DNA from: Psychromonas ingrahamii 37
GTDB lineage: Bacteria; Pseudomonadota; Gammaproteobacteria; Enterobacterales; Psychromonadaceae
Assembly (NCBI RefSeq): GCF_000015285.1
Contig: NC_008709.1
Location: 4,154,001-4,218,000, forward strand
Length of the DNA: 64,000 nt
Direction: 5' to 3'
A program made the translations under genes and the position numbers. The notes below the pieces were generated by a model. That model saw nothing but the letters and a program-made list of their open reading frames with translations, searched no databases and was not told the DNA's origin. The number at the start of each line of letters is the position of its first letter. Positions within the stretch are counted from its first letter, which is position 1. Shown one piece after another: positions 10,108-19,809 of this stretch.

Positions 10108-10143
10108 ATACGAATATAACAATCTAGATTGCTATATTCGTAT
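10108..10143. terminator. Bidirectional terminator between corB and luxS
   Basis: ATACGAATATA pairs almost perfectly with TATATTCGTAT around CAATCTAGATTG, which can extend the stem. T-rich DNA flanks both sides, so the hairpin can end both the corB and the luxS transcripts, which converge here. Confidence 0.7.
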
Positions 10144-10163
10144 TCTTCAATTAACGGCAGCGC

Positions 10164-10673
10164 TTAAAGCTGCTTTAATTGTTCATCCGATAAGGTGATA
10201 TCTGCATTTTTATTAGTGCCGACGCCGGCATCAATAACCGCTTGAGCAATGGTTTTTGCCTCAGCAAGCGAGTGCATCGCATAAGTCCCGCATTGGTACT
10301 TATTAAGCTCAGGAATCTCTTCCTGATGCTCTACAGCTAACACATCACGCATCGCGGCCAACCAGGCATTGGCAACCTCAGTCTCACTTGGGCTCCCAAT
10401 CAAACTCATATAAAATCCAGTTCGACAACCCATGGGTGAAATATCAATAATTTCAACATCAGGGCTATTTAAATGATTGCGCATAAATCCCGCATAAAGA
10501 TGCTCTAGGGTATGGATCCCTTTTTCCGACAAGAGATCTTCATTGGGCACCGTAAAACGCAAATCAAAGACGGTGATCGTATCTTTGCTCGGGGTTTGCA
10601 TGGTCTTCGCTATGCGAACCGCAGGGGCATTCATAATCGTATGATCAACGGTAAAACTATCTAATAATGGCAT
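10164..10673 (-). CDS. luxS: S-ribosylhomocysteine lyase (autoinducer-2 synthase)
   Basis: LuxS cleaves S-ribosylhomocysteine to homocysteine and DPD, the precursor of autoinducer-2, in the activated methyl cycle. The 169-residue protein has the metal-binding HTLEH motif (residues about 54-58), the catalytic Cys in MGCRTGFY, and the third metal ligand in [11 protein letters not shown]. Length and start ([12 protein letters not shown], with AAGGAG upstream) are normal. The gene stands alone between corB and a lipoprotein gene. Confidence 0.98.
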   Translation of the reverse strand: MPLLDSFTVDHTIMNAPAVRIAKTMQTPSKDTITVFDLRFTVPNEDLLSEKGIHTLEHLYAGFMRNHLNSPDVEIIDISPMGCRTGFYMSLIGSPSETEVANAWLAAMRDVLAVEHQEEIPELNKYQCGTYAMHSLAEAKTIAQAVIDAGVGTNKNADITLSDEQLKQL

Positions 10674-10708
10674 TGGAACTCCTTTTTAAAAATATATTTA
10701 ATCAACGG

Positions 10709-11323
10709 TTAAGTAAAAAATAACCGCCATAACCAACTGGAATCTAAATTGTCCTGACAGGTTTTTAATTGTCCGGCATATTGTTTGGCACGGTTATCCA
10801 CTTTCTTAGCGACCTGTGTTAACCAAGGTTTTTTTCTATAACTGGCATGTTTATACCCACTCCAGCCCTCATGATAATTGAGGTACTGCCCGTAAGCATC
10901 CCATTTAGACACGCCATTTATTTTCTGAGTTTTATAGGTGAACCAGCCCATAAAATCGATGGCATCGTCAAAATCATCACGATCTGCCCAGCCATTGCCG
11001 GTTTCGCGCTGATAGTCATCCCAAGTCATCTTTTTAGCCTGGGCATAACCATAGGCATCACTTGCTCTGCCAATGGGAATAAACCAGAAGTATTGCATCG
11101 GTGGCGCAGCATTGTGCTTAAAACTACTCTCTTGATACATCATTGCAATAGGAACATGAATCGGGGTGCCCCATTTTTCATTCATATTTTTAGATGCATT
11201 ATACCAATCTCTGTTTTCAGTAAAAATATCACAAAGATTATCTGGATTACGAGGGGGTGGGCTGGCACATGACGTTAACATCAGAACGCTAATAATATAT
11301 ATTATTGTCTGTTTAATTTTCAT
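10709..11323 (-). CDS. Lipoprotein with lytic-transglycosylase (SLT-like) domain
   Basis: The 204-residue protein begins with a lipoprotein signal peptide ending in LTSC (lipobox, Cys near 19). It continues with a lysozyme-like domain: PIAMMYQESSF, with Glu as the likely catalytic acid, AYGYAQAKKMTWDDYQ, and a C-terminal NYHEGWSGY segment. Such proteins cleave the peptidoglycan glycan strand from the outer membrane. The frame opens five codons earlier, but a GGAAGGA stands 6 nt before the ATG at 11323. It is monocistronic, and the catalytic role is inferred from the family. Confidence 0.8.
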   Translation of the reverse strand: MKIKQTIIYIISVLMLTSCASPPPRNPDNLCDIFTENRDWYNASKNMNEKWGTPIHVPIAMMYQESSFKHNAAPPMQYFWFIPIGRASDAYGYAQAKKMTWDDYQRETGNGWADRDDFDDAIDFMGWFTYKTQKINGVSKWDAYGQYLNYHEGWSGYKHASYRKKPWLTQVAKKVDNRAKQYAGQLKTCQDNLDSSWLWRLFFT

Positions 11324-11498
11324 TAAATATCCTTCCAAAAATACGCTTCACCAACCTATAAAAATCTATTATGCTAAGTAACAGCAATCGCTTAATCTTA
11401 GAGTCTATTTGTAAGGATGCAACGTCAATTATGCCAGCAGCATAGTACTGTTAACAGTGCACTTTAAAACAGATCCATCAGCTTTATAAATCGCTACA

Positions 11499-11545
11499 CC
11501 CAAATGACTTGAAGAGCCAGATTCCTGCATATTCAGTCATTTGGG
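11499..11545. repeat. Intergenic inverted repeat (REP-like)
   Basis: CCCAAATGACT (11499-11509) is repeated in inverted orientation as AGTCATTTGGG (11535-11545), with a 25-nt loop containing GATTCCTGCAT. It lies 34 bp beyond the gshA stop. Similar CCCAARTGACT-type units are common intergenic repeats in marine gammaproteobacteria, but I cannot count genomic copies here. No poly-T follows on the gshA strand, so it is not a typical terminator. Confidence 0.5.
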
Positions 11546-11578
11546 CATATAACTTAAGTTTTTATAATCCCATCGTTA

Positions 11579-13159
11579 CTATTTTTTTTGCGCATTTAAA
11601 AAATAGTTCTGCAGGTATCCATCAAAATCCAGATTGTCACTTTCTTCTATTTCTTTCTGTTTTTTCTCAGAAATTATTTTTTCATTTTCAAAGAAAGCAT
11701 CAGACCAAACCTGATAGTTCTGCTTTATTAACTTTTCTTTATAAGTTTTCGATAAATTCAATGCTAACCGGCCGTTATCTAAATCCCCCTCTTTAAGGGT
11801 TTCTAAAATTCGCGCAGAACTGGTTAATTCTGGCGAAGCAAAGCGAGGCGCAATGTGGGCAATGGCATTCTGATAACGATCTGAAGCACTTTCTTTATCC
11901 ATGACAACAGCAAGTTCTTTTAACTGCCCCGTTAACCAATCCCCCCAAGCCGCTACATTTTGCTCTTTTCCATCGATTTCCAGCATTAAATTAGGCCGGC
12001 GGCCTTCTGTCACCACTTTATTTAAGTTTTCTGAAAAGTGCTGCGATTGTAATTTAGAGATACTCTCAGAGGGAGTCATCGCACACCAGGTAAGAAACAG
12101 ATCCAAGAAATTTACCTGCTCTTCTGTGATACCTACTTCAGAAAATGGATTTACATCTAAAGAACGGATTTCAACATACTCAATACCGCGCGCATCTAAT
12201 GCCTGCAAAGGTGTTTCACCCTCTTTCTGCACCCGTTTTGCACGAATCGAAGCATAAAGCTCGTTTTCAATTTGTAGTACATTGTCATTTAGTTGAATAT
12301 ATTCATCATTTTCTTTAATACCTAAATGAACAAAGTCTGAATTTTTTTGCGTTAAAGCTTTGCGCACTGAGCCGATATAATTATCAAGACTGTTATAACA
12401 AATATCAAGTGAAGATTGAGCACTGCTTGTATAACCTAAATCACTCATACGCAACGACGTTGCATAAGGTAAATAAATTGTTCCTGAGCCCGTTTCTTTA
12501 AATTTGAAGTGTGTTTTTTTACCCTGTAAAAAGGATTTACAAAGTGCCGGAGATGCCCCAAACAGATAAGGAATAACCCAGCCAAAACGCAAGTAATTCC
12601 TGATTAACCCCATATAACCTGCAGACTGAGCCTCTTTTCCCGTTAAAGGTGATTGATTGGCTTTAGCCCAGGCGTCCCAAAAACCATCCGGAAATGAAAA
12701 GTTATAATGCACACCAGCGATGACCTGCATCATACTGCCATAACGATTTTTTAACCCTTGACGATAGGCGGTTTTCATTTTTCCAACATTAGATGAACCG
12801 AACTGGGCAAGTTCAACTGAGTCTTCATTATTAATAAAACAGGGCATACTGATAGGCCATAATGTTTCATTATTTTCTAAATTTTTAGCCGCGTAATGGT
12901 GAACATCGTTTAAATAGGCAAATAGCTGATCGACATCTTTAGCGACGGGGGTGATAAACTCTAATAGGCCTTCAGCATAATCAGTGGTGATCGTACTGTG
13001 ACATAAAGCGCTGCCAAAAGCATAGGGATGGCTATTTTGCGATAAGCCCCCATCGGGCGTCACGCGTAAAGCTTCGCGTTCAATACCACGGCCAAAACCT
13101 TCAAGAGATTGTGATTGTTGTTCAAAAACAGCTAAACGCTGATTAAAATTGAGAGACAA
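11579..13159 (-). CDS. gshA: Glutamate-cysteine ligase
   Basis: GshA catalyses the ATP-dependent joining of glutamate and cysteine, the first and rate-limiting step of glutathione synthesis. The 526-residue protein is of the E. coli type, with GRGIEREALRVTPDG near residue 22, ITTDYAEGLLEFITP, GVHYNFSFP, FGWVIPYLFGASPA, and the YVEIRSLDVNPF segment. The start is TTG (LSLNF), preceded by AAGGGTAAG; a TTG start is also known for E. coli gshA. The length matches the family. Confidence 0.97.
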   Translation of the reverse strand: MSLNFNQRLAVFEQQSQSLEGFGRGIEREALRVTPDGGLSQNSHPYAFGSALCHSTITTDYAEGLLEFITPVAKDVDQLFAYLNDVHHYAAKNLENNETLWPISMPCFINNEDSVELAQFGSSNVGKMKTAYRQGLKNRYGSMMQVIAGVHYNFSFPDGFWDAWAKANQSPLTGKEAQSAGYMGLIRNYLRFGWVIPYLFGASPALCKSFLQGKKTHFKFKETGSGTIYLPYATSLRMSDLGYTSSAQSSLDICYNSLDNYIGSVRKALTQKNSDFVHLGIKENDEYIQLNDNVLQIENELYASIRAKRVQKEGETPLQALDARGIEYVEIRSLDVNPFSEVGITEEQVNFLDLFLTWCAMTPSESISKLQSQHFSENLNKVVTEGRRPNLMLEIDGKEQNVAAWGDWLTGQLKELAVVMDKESASDRYQNAIAHIAPRFASPELTSSARILETLKEGDLDNGRLALNLSKTYKEKLIKQNYQVWSDAFFENEKIISEKKQKEIEESDNLDFDGYLQNYFLNAQKK

Positions 13160-13294
13160 GAGCTTACCCTTTGAAATAACGAAAAGTCTCAGCAGAGTAC
13201 CTTAATAAAGATACCATTTACAAGTTCAAAAAAATAATAAGCGCCGAACAACATATAAATAACTGTTGTTCCGGGGGAAAATATAAAGAAATGC

Positions 13295-13711
13295 TTAGAT
13301 TAATGACAGTGTAGCGAATGTGATAACAGCATAACGCAACGCTTTGCCTAATGTTATCAATAAAATAGAGCGAAAGATGGGCAGTTTTAACCAGCCTGCC
13401 GCCAAAGGAATAAAATCGCCAACAACGGGCAACCAGCTTAATAATAAGGCCCATAGGCCATATTTTTTGCAAAATATCCACGTTTTCAAGTATTTAGACT
13501 TCGCTTTTTCCATTCCACCACAAACATAGAAACCCAAAAAATAGCTGCTAAGTGCACCCAAACTGTTGCCCAGCGTCACAGCACTAAAATACCACCAAAG
13601 GTCACTTGGATTATTTTTTATATAATAAATCAGTAAAAATTCAGATCCTCCGGGAAATAAAGTGGCAGAAACAAAACTACTGACCAACAAAACAATTAAT
13701 TCAGACCACAA
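13295..13711 (-). CDS. yqaA: YqaA family (DedA-like SNARE-associated) membrane protein
   Basis: The 138-residue inner membrane protein has four hydrophobic segments, with SATLFPGGSEFLLI near the N-terminus and LLLSWLPVVGDFIPLAAGWL in the middle, typical of the DedA/YqaA superfamily. DedA proteins are linked to membrane lipid transport and membrane-potential homeostasis, but the role of YqaA is not established. The start is TTG at 13711, supported by AAAGGAG 6 nt upstream. In gammaproteobacteria yqaA often neighbours gshA, as here. Confidence 0.85.
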   Translation of the reverse strand: MWSELIVLLVSSFVSATLFPGGSEFLLIYYIKNNPSDLWWYFSAVTLGNSLGALSSYFLGFYVCGGMEKAKSKYLKTWIFCKKYGLWALLLSWLPVVGDFIPLAAGWLKLPIFRSILLITLGKALRYAVITFATLSLI

Positions 13712-13733
13712 ATGAAACTCCTTTACCCATAAA

Positions 13734-13758
13734 AAAGACCACTTAATAAAGTGGCCTT
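13734..13758 (-). terminator. Terminator after oadB
   Basis: AAGACCACTT (13735-13744) pairs with AAGTGGCCTT after a 4-nt loop, with one mismatch. The A-run on the plus side gives a T-run on the minus strand. It lies 27 bp beyond the oadB stop and would end the oadGAB transcript. Confidence 0.75.
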
Positions 13759-13785
13759 TATAAAAAACTTAATAGAAGCAGTAAG

Positions 13786-14916
13786 TTACCCTACGATTGC
13801 TAAAAGCACACCCGCGGCAACGGCACTACCAAGTACGCCCGCAACATTGGGGCCCATCGCATGCATTAACAGGAAGTTATGAGGGTTTGCCTCTAAACCA
13901 ACCTTATTTGCAACTCGTGCAGCCATTGGAACAGCTGAAACCCCTGCCGCACCGATTAATGGGTTTATTTTATCTTTGGAAAATTTGCCCATCAGTTTTG
14001 CCATTAGCACACCCGATGCGGTGCCGATAGAAAAGGCAATCGCGCCCAATCCTAAAATACCTAAGGTTTCCAGATTTAAGAACTTATCTGCCGATAACTT
14101 TGAACCTACGCCCAAGCCTAAAAAGATAGTCACTATATTAATAAGCTCATTTTGTGCGGTGTTGCTTAAACGCTCAACAACGCCTGACTCACGCATCAGG
14201 TTACCTAAGCAGAACATCCCAACAAGCGGTGTTGCCGCCGGTAAAAATAAGATAGTCATTAACAATACTGCCAGAGGGAAAATAATTTTTTCTCTTTTAC
14301 TGACAGGACGTAACTGTTCCATCTTAATTTCACGCTCAGCTTGAGTCGTTAAAGCGCGCATAATGGGTGGCTGGATCAAGGGTACCAGTGCCATATATGA
14401 ATAAGCCGCAACAGCAATAGGTCCAAGCAAGTCAGGCGCAAGCTTAGATGCTAAGAAAATCGCAGTCGGACCATCGGCGCCACCAATAATGGCAATAGCA
14501 GAAGCATCCTGCAGGCTAAATTCAAAACCAGGCACTAAATTAAGTAAAATAGCACCAAATAATGTAGTAAAAATACCAAACTGAGCAGCAGCTCCTAAAA
14601 ACAATGTTTTAGGATTCGCAATTAAAGCACCAAAATCCGTCAGTGCCCCAACCCCCATAAAGATAATTAACGGGAAAACCCCCGTTTCAATACCCACATG
14701 GTAGATGTAATAAAGTATGCCGCCCGGTTCGGTAAAACCAGCATTAGGTATGTTTGCTAAAATTGCGCCAAAACCAATTGGTAATAGCAACAACGGCTCA
14801 AATTTACGTACTATTGCGAGGTATAATAATAAGAGACCTACAGCAATCATGACCAGATCAGGAAAGGTAAAATGTGCTATACCCGTATCTGCCCAAAGTG
14901 TTATTAATCCATCCAC
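13786..14916 (-). CDS. oadB: Oxaloacetate decarboxylase, beta subunit (Na+ pump)
   Basis: OadB is the membrane subunit that decarboxylates carboxybiotin and couples it to export of Na+. The 376-residue protein is very hydrophobic, with about nine to eleven membrane segments. It carries the functional motif [19 protein letters not shown], which holds the key Asp, and a second conserved region near the end ([17 protein letters not shown]). It starts 10 bp after oadA and is the last gene of oadGAB. Sodium pumps of this type are common in marine Vibrionales and relatives. Confidence 0.96.
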   Translation of the reverse strand: MDGLITLWADTGIAHFTFPDLVMIAVGLLLLYLAIVRKFEPLLLLPIGFGAILANIPNAGFTEPGGILYYIYHVGIETGVFPLIIFMGVGALTDFGALIANPKTLFLGAAAQFGIFTTLFGAILLNLVPGFEFSLQDASAIAIIGGADGPTAIFLASKLAPDLLGPIAVAAYSYMALVPLIQPPIMRALTTQAEREIKMEQLRPVSKREKIIFPLAVLLMTILFLPAATPLVGMFCLGNLMRESGVVERLSNTAQNELINIVTIFLGLGVGSKLSADKFLNLETLGILGLGAIAFSIGTASGVLMAKLMGKFSKDKINPLIGAAGVSAVPMAARVANKVGLEANPHNFLLMHAMGPNVAGVLGSAVAAGVLLAIVG

Positions 14917-14926
14917 GTTATCTTCC

Positions 14927-16723
14927 TTAAGCTATTTTAAACAGGGTTTCACCCACGGCAACAGAAGAACCTTCTTTGACAAAAACGCCTTGGATAACCC
15001 CCGATTTTGGTGCTCGAATCTCAGTTTCCATCTTCATCGCTTCCATTATCAAAAGCACATCGCCTTCCTCAACCTTCTCACCTTCACTAACCAACACTTT
15101 AAAGATATTACCCGCCAATGGTGCTGGTAATTCCTCGCTCATCACTGTCGCTTCGGTTGAAGCTGAGGCTGAGGCTGACAAAGTTGCGCTCGGCGGTCCT
15201 GCTTTTATGCCTTCCACACTGCCTTCAGGGCCAACTTGGACAGTATATAATTGCCCATCAACGGCCACTGAATAAGTTTCTGCACCACCTTGTTGCGCCT
15301 TAGTTGCCGTTTTAGCCGCTGGTTTAACATCGTCAGCGCTGGGGACGGGCTCAAATGCATCGGGGTTATTACGGTTTTCTAAAAATTTAAGACCAATTTC
15401 AGGAAATAAAGCATAAATCAATGCATCATCAGTCTCATGTTGCGCAATTTTAATGCCTTTTTCAGTGGCAAGTTTCTTAAATTCGGCCTGGATATTTTTC
15501 ATTTCAGGCGCAATGTTATCAGCAGGACGACAAGTAATTGCAGTTCCGCCCTCTAATACTTTCGCCTGCAGCTCAGCATTAACAGGAGCTGGTGTTGCGC
15601 CATACTCTCCTTTTAACACGCCGGCAGTTTCTTTGGTTATATTTTTATAACGCTCGCCCATCAATACATTAATAACAGCTTGCGTACCGACAATTTGAGA
15701 GGTCGGGGTAACCAGCGGAATATAACCAAGATCTTTACGCACTGCGGTGATTTCGGCCAACACTTGATCCATCTTGTCTGCAGCGCCCTGCTCTTTAAGC
15801 TGGCTTTCCATGTTAGTTAACATGCCGCCGGGCACTTGGGCAATCAGGATGCGCGGATCAACACCTTTTAATTCACCTTCAAATTTCACATATTTTTTAC
15901 GGACATCACGAAAGTAAGCGGATATCTCTGCAAGTTTAGGCAGTTCTAGACCCGTATCTCGCGCTTCACCTTCAACAATTGAAACAAGTGTTTCAGTTGG
16001 AGTATGTCCATAGGTCATCGACATAGAAGAGATGGCAGAATCAATAATATCAATACCGGAATCAATCGCTTTTTGGTGCGTTGCGATGCTAAGGCCAGTC
16101 GTTGCATGACAATGTAACGCTAACGGAATATTGGTACTTGCCTTGATTTTTGTAATCAACTCTTCTGCAACATAGGGCTTTAATAAACCCGCCATATCTT
16201 TAATACATAAAGAATGACATCCCATATCCTCAAGGCGTTTTGCCATATCGACCCAGTTATCAACAGTGTGCACAGGGCTAGTGGTATAAGAAATAGCACC
16301 CTGGGCGTGCGCACCAATTTTAACCGCCGATTTAACCGCGGTTTCAAAATTGCGCACATCATTCATTGCATCAAATATACGGAAGACATCCACACCATTG
16401 GTATGGGCACGCTCTACAAATTTTTCAACAACATCATCGGCATAATGGCGGTAACCTAATAAATTTTGACCGCGTAATAACATTTGCTGAGGCGTATTAG
16501 GCATGGCTGCTTTTAAAGCACGCAGGCGTTCCCATGGATCTTCTCCTAAAAAGCGGATACAGGAATCAAATGTAGCCCCACCCCATGTCTCTAATGACCA
16601 GAAGCCAATTTTATCCAACTTCTCCGCAATAGGTAACATATCCTCAGTGCGCATCCGTGTTGCAAATAATGATTGATGCGCATCGCGTAGGACAACTTCA
16701 GTGATGCCGAGAGGCTTAGACAT
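14927..16723 (-). CDS. oadA: Oxaloacetate decarboxylase, alpha subunit (carboxyltransferase and biotin carrier)
   Basis: The soluble alpha subunit moves CO2 from oxaloacetate to biotin, giving pyruvate. The N-terminal TIM barrel shows [25 protein letters not shown], and the metal-binding LHCHATTG. A Pro/Ala-rich linker follows at about 480-530. The C-terminal biotinyl domain has EAMKMET, with the biotinylated Lys near residue 565. The frame opens six codons earlier, but AAGGAG precedes the ATG at 16723, which gives [10 protein letters not shown] and is preferred. Confidence 0.97.
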   Translation of the reverse strand: MSKPLGITEVVLRDAHQSLFATRMRTEDMLPIAEKLDKIGFWSLETWGGATFDSCIRFLGEDPWERLRALKAAMPNTPQQMLLRGQNLLGYRHYADDVVEKFVERAHTNGVDVFRIFDAMNDVRNFETAVKSAVKIGAHAQGAISYTTSPVHTVDNWVDMAKRLEDMGCHSLCIKDMAGLLKPYVAEELITKIKASTNIPLALHCHATTGLSIATHQKAIDSGIDIIDSAISSMSMTYGHTPTETLVSIVEGEARDTGLELPKLAEISAYFRDVRKKYVKFEGELKGVDPRILIAQVPGGMLTNMESQLKEQGAADKMDQVLAEITAVRKDLGYIPLVTPTSQIVGTQAVINVLMGERYKNITKETAGVLKGEYGATPAPVNAELQAKVLEGGTAITCRPADNIAPEMKNIQAEFKKLATEKGIKIAQHETDDALIYALFPEIGLKFLENRNNPDAFEPVPSADDVKPAAKTATKAQQGGAETYSVAVDGQLYTVQVGPEGSVEGIKAGPPSATLSASASASTEATVMSEELPAPLAGNIFKVLVSEGEKVEEGDVLLIMEAMKMETEIRAPKSGVIQGVFVKEGSSVAVGETLFKIA

Positions 16724-16751
16724 ATTTACTTGCTCCTTCATTTTTCATTTC

Positions 16752-17000
16752 CTATTGTGCGGTTTTAGTTTTATGATATTGATGCACAGCCGTGGTAATA
16801 GCGGCTATAATTGCGGGATTAATTGCAGATTCTGTGGCGCTTTGCTGAGCCCTTTTTTTATCAGCAACGGGCTGTTCTTGGGGAATGTATTTTGCCATCA
16901 AATTGACAATAACCATTAATAAACCTAAAAACAGAAAGACGAAACCCATCCCTAGACCTAACAATTGCAACGCGGTAAACAGTAACTGAGTGATATCCAT
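16752..17000 (-). CDS. oadG: Oxaloacetate decarboxylase, gamma subunit
   Basis: OadG is a small anchor that holds the alpha and beta subunits together and stimulates decarboxylation, often through a Zn2+-binding C-terminus. The 82-residue protein has one membrane helix at about 10-35 (LLGLGMGFVFLFLGLLMVIV), then a charged cytoplasmic tail ending in HQYHKTKTAQ. It is the first gene of the oadGAB operon. The identification relies on position and architecture, which fit well. Confidence 0.92.
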   Translation of the reverse strand: MDITQLLFTALQLLGLGMGFVFLFLGLLMVIVNLMAKYIPQEQPVADKKRAQQSATESAINPAIIAAITTAVHQYHKTKTAQ

Positions 17001-17470
17001 AATTCTTCTATCCTTTTCTACACTGATCTAGTCGATACATTTCAATAAACGCCTTATAATGAATAAATATTCAAAAATATTTTTTTTTATCTATCAACCC
17101 CTTGATATAACGCTAACGTAATATACATGAGTGCATTAAACCGCACCTTAACAGCATATTAAGTGTACTTTTTTTTACCTCAAATGTGAATAGTGCATAA
17201 CGGTTAGTTTAAACATTCAGTATTTCCATAAAAGCATATATGAGTATGCTCTATAAAATCATATATCCGTAGCGCTATAGAAGCATAGACTTTATAAAAA
17301 GAGAGGTGCAACACAAAAAAAGAAAAGTAATGTGAAAAAGAGATTGGGATATATTTTTTTGATTGTTTTATGACCAGTATAAAATTTATTTTAGTAATAA
17401 CTTAATGAATTATATAAATATTATAGGGAATTGAAGATTACAGATATTGAGCAGAGAGAGTTCTTGAAAT
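17001..17470. other. Intergenic region upstream of oadG and downstream of the tRNA cluster
   Basis: This is 470 bp of very AT-rich DNA. It must contain the oadGAB promoter. The only regulator-like element seen is a half-conserved CRP-type sequence, TGTGA followed by AGTGCATAA, near 17186-17200. I find no gene in either strand. Confidence 0.4.
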
Positions 17471-17547
17471 TGGTGCGGGTGAAGGGATTCGAACCCCTGA
17501 CCACCTGGTTCGTAGCCAGGTACTCTATCCAGCTGAGCTACACCCGC
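17471..17547 (-). tRNA. tRNA-Arg (ACG), copy 1 of 3
   Basis: A complete 77-nt cloverleaf with encoded CCA: acceptor GCGGGTG/CACCCGC, anticodon loop CTACGAA (anticodon ACG, read as ICG after deamination), and T-loop TTCGAAT. It is identical in sequence to the next two copies. The gene order in this transcript runs from tRNA-Ser down to this copy. Confidence 0.97.
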
Positions 17548-17626
17548 ATAGTGTATAACATTAATGGATTTAATATTATAAAGCCCTTAAAAACAAAAAA
17601 ACTTACATAAGTAAGTTTATAAAGAA

Positions 17627-17703
17627 TGGTGCGGGTGAAGGGATTCGAACCCCTGACCACCTGGTTCGTAGCCAGGTACTCTATCCAGCTGAGCTACACC
17701 CGC
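17627..17703 (-). tRNA. tRNA-Arg (ACG), copy 2 of 3
   Basis: Identical to the other two Arg(ACG) genes over all 77 nt, including CCA. The spacers on each side (79 and 62 bp) are not similar to each other, so only the tRNA itself is conserved between copies. Confidence 0.97.
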
Positions 17704-17765
17704 CACGATATTCTTTTGTTTTTAATATTTGATTCTTAGTGCTCACCACTTCCTGCAAAAAAAGA

Positions 17766-17842
17766 TGGTGCGGGTGAAGGGATTCGAACCCCTGACCACC
17801 TGGTTCGTAGCCAGGTACTCTATCCAGCTGAGCTACACCCGC
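17766..17842 (-). tRNA. tRNA-Arg (ACG), copy 3 of 3
   Basis: Third identical 77-nt tRNA-Arg(ACG) with encoded CCA, 18 bp downstream of tRNA-Ser on the same strand. The short spacer suggests joint transcription and processing. Confidence 0.97.
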
Positions 17843-17860
17843 TTTAAGAATCTACAAGAA

Positions 17861-17953
17861 TGGCGGTGGAGGAGAGATTCGAACTCTCGAACGGGCTACA
17901 AACCCGTTACTCCCTTAGCAGGGGAGCGCCTTCGGCCACTCGGCCACCCCACC
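17861..17953 (-). tRNA. tRNA-Ser (GCU)
   Basis: A 93-nt class II tRNA with a long variable arm. The anticodon stem-loop is CTCCC-CTGCTAA-GGGAG (anticodon GCT), the acceptor is GGTGGGG/CTCCACC with one G-U pair, the discriminator base is G, and the CCA is encoded. The order csrA, tRNA-Ser, tRNA-Arg repeats is the same as in Vibrionales. Confidence 0.96.
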
Positions 17954-18197
17954 GTCGTCTTGTGGTGCACATAGTACGGCCTTCTAAAAACAAGTCAAAC
18001 ACTTTTTGACAACTCACTTCTGTTTGCTTATTTATTATACCAAATTGATTAATTAGCTTCTCAATCCGAGCTTTTATACCCTGCAAGGGTTAAAGCATAA
18101 TATTAGAAAAGGGTAACCCTCTTTGAAATTAACCCAGCAATATAATGAAATTGGTCAGCGCTTCCCCACGAGCGGGTTAAAAATAATTTAAAATCAA

Positions 18198-18221
18198 AAA
18201 AAAGGGCCCGAAGGCCCTTTA
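18198..18221 (-). terminator. Terminator after csrA
   Basis: AAAGGGCC (18201-18208), loop CGAA, GGCCCTTT (18213-18220), with an A-run on the plus side that becomes the T-run on the minus strand. It is a strong GC-rich stem, 36 bp after the csrA stop. Confidence 0.88.
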
Positions 18222-18256
18222 AAGAGAATAAAATTATAATTGCTTATTATTATTGA

Positions 18257-18433
18257 TTATTCACCGCTTTTTTCGGCTTGAATCCGCATATAAATTTCTT
18301 CACGGTGAACCGATACTTCTTTCGGTGCGTTTACACCAATTCTTACTTGATTACCTTTTACACCTAAAACGGTCACGGTAACATTATCGCCTATCATCAG
18401 TGTTTCACCAACTCGGCGTGTTAATATAAGCAT
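18257..18433 (-). CDS. csrA: Carbon storage regulator CsrA
   Basis: CsrA is a small dimeric RNA-binding protein that binds GGA motifs in leaders and controls translation and mRNA stability for carbon storage, motility and biofilm genes. The 58-residue protein begins [16 protein letters not shown] and contains [17 protein letters not shown] and HREEIYMRI, nearly identical to E. coli CsrA (61 residues), with a slightly shorter tail. AGGAG stands 7 nt before the ATG. It lies between lysC and the tRNA cluster, the usual arrangement. Confidence 0.97.
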   Translation of the reverse strand: MLILTRRVGETLMIGDNVTVTVLGVKGNQVRIGVNAPKEVSVHREEIYMRIQAEKSGE

Positions 18434-18530
18434 GCCCCAGCTCCTGTTAGGATTAATCTATCCATTGAAATCAAGTATGGACCAGTACAGGCTATCTTGC
18501 CTGTGTTTTTACTGCACCATATCCCAAAAT

Positions 18531-19763
18531 TTATTTTTCTTCTGTCGGGTCATCTGCAAGTTTAAATGCTTTATGCAGTGCCCGCACAGCAAGTTCCAGA
18601 TACTTACTATCAACCAAAACTGAGATTTTTATTTCTGACGTTGCAATTTGGTGCATATTAATACCTTCTTGCCCCAGTGTTTCAAACATGGTTTTAGCAA
18701 CACCCGGATGGTTCCACATTCCAACGCCCACAACTGAAACTTTTGCTATTTCCTTATTACCCTGAACATTATCAGCGTGTAATAAGACACATACCTTCTC
18801 TAATAGTTCCTTGGTTTGCTCATAGTCATCACGATGCACAGTAAAAGTAAAATCTGTTTTCCCGTTACCCAGCGTATTTTGTACTATCATATCCACATCG
18901 ATATTAGCATCACCAATAGGCGATAAAATTTGTGCAGCAACGGTCGGTTTATCTGGTACACCCGATAAGGTTAAACGAGCTTCATCACGATTAAACGCAA
19001 TACCGGAGATGACAGGAGATTCCATTTTATTTTCCTCATAACAGATTAGCGTGCCGCCACCATCTTTAAAACTTGATAGGACACGAAGTGGTACATTATA
19101 TTTTCCAGCAAACTCGACTGAGCGAATTTGTAAAACCTTAGCGCCTAAGCTCGCCATTTCAAGCATCTCTTCAAAGGTAATCCTATCTAAACGGCGAGCA
19201 TTGGGTTCAACACGCGGATCCGTTGTATAAACACCGTCAACATCAGTATAAATTTGGCATTCGTCCGCTTTTAAAGCCGCAGCAATAGCTACCGCAGATG
19301 TATCCGAGCCTCCCCGACCCAACGTAGTAATCTCATTAGTTTCCGAGCGGCCTTGAAAACCTGCCACTACCACCACCCGTCCAAGTTTTAAATGCTCCTT
19401 AATATTTTTTGTTTCAACATCTAAAATACGCGCCTTACTATGACAGGAGTCTGTCTTTAAACGGATTTGGTCACCTGTCATAGAGACGGCATCAAGGCCT
19501 AAACTATGTAATGCCATTGATAAAAGTGCAATGGTCGTTTGCTCGCCAGTTGTTAACAACACATCCATTTCACGAGGACTTGGGTTTGCTGTTATCTCTT
19601 TTGCGAGCGCTATCATACGATTTGTCTCACCCGACATGGCGGATAATACAACCACAACATCGTGACCGTCTGCTTTTGTTGCTTTAATTTTTTCAGCCAC
19701 GCTTTTTATGCGCTCAATGTTACCTACAGAGGTCCCACCGTATTTTTGAACTAATAATGCCAT
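18531..19763 (-). CDS. lysC: Aspartate kinase, monofunctional with ACT domains
   Basis: The enzyme phosphorylates aspartate at the head of the Lys/Thr/Met pathway. The 410-residue protein starts MALLVQKYGGTSVG. It has the kinase core (VVLSAMSGETNRMI, TTLGRGGSDTSAVA, the DVDGVYTTDPR substrate loop) and tandem ACT domains after about 265, which usually bind lysine and threonine for feedback control. The frame opens seven codons earlier; the chosen ATG has GGGA 8 nt upstream and fits the family start. It lies 46 bp after alaS and is probably co-transcribed. Confidence 0.95.
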   Translation of the reverse strand: MALLVQKYGGTSVGNIERIKSVAEKIKATKADGHDVVVVLSAMSGETNRMIALAKEITANPSPREMDVLLTTGEQTTIALLSMALHSLGLDAVSMTGDQIRLKTDSCHSKARILDVETKNIKEHLKLGRVVVVAGFQGRSETNEITTLGRGGSDTSAVAIAAALKADECQIYTDVDGVYTTDPRVEPNARRLDRITFEEMLEMASLGAKVLQIRSVEFAGKYNVPLRVLSSFKDGGGTLICYEENKMESPVISGIAFNRDEARLTLSGVPDKPTVAAQILSPIGDANIDVDMIVQNTLGNGKTDFTFTVHRDDYEQTKELLEKVCVLLHADNVQGNKEIAKVSVVGVGMWNHPGVAKTMFETLGQEGINMHQIATSEIKISVLVDSKYLELAVRALHKAFKLADDPTEEK

Positions 19764-19809
19764 CGTCATTTCCCATATCTTCAAGCTATTTACATAGCAA
19801 ATCTACCTA

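Noticed and set aside
17471-17842. The three repeated Arg tRNA genes considered as a CRISPR-like array or integration site
   Set aside because: The repeats are complete tRNA genes with CCA, the spacers are of unequal length and there are no cas genes or att-like duplications.
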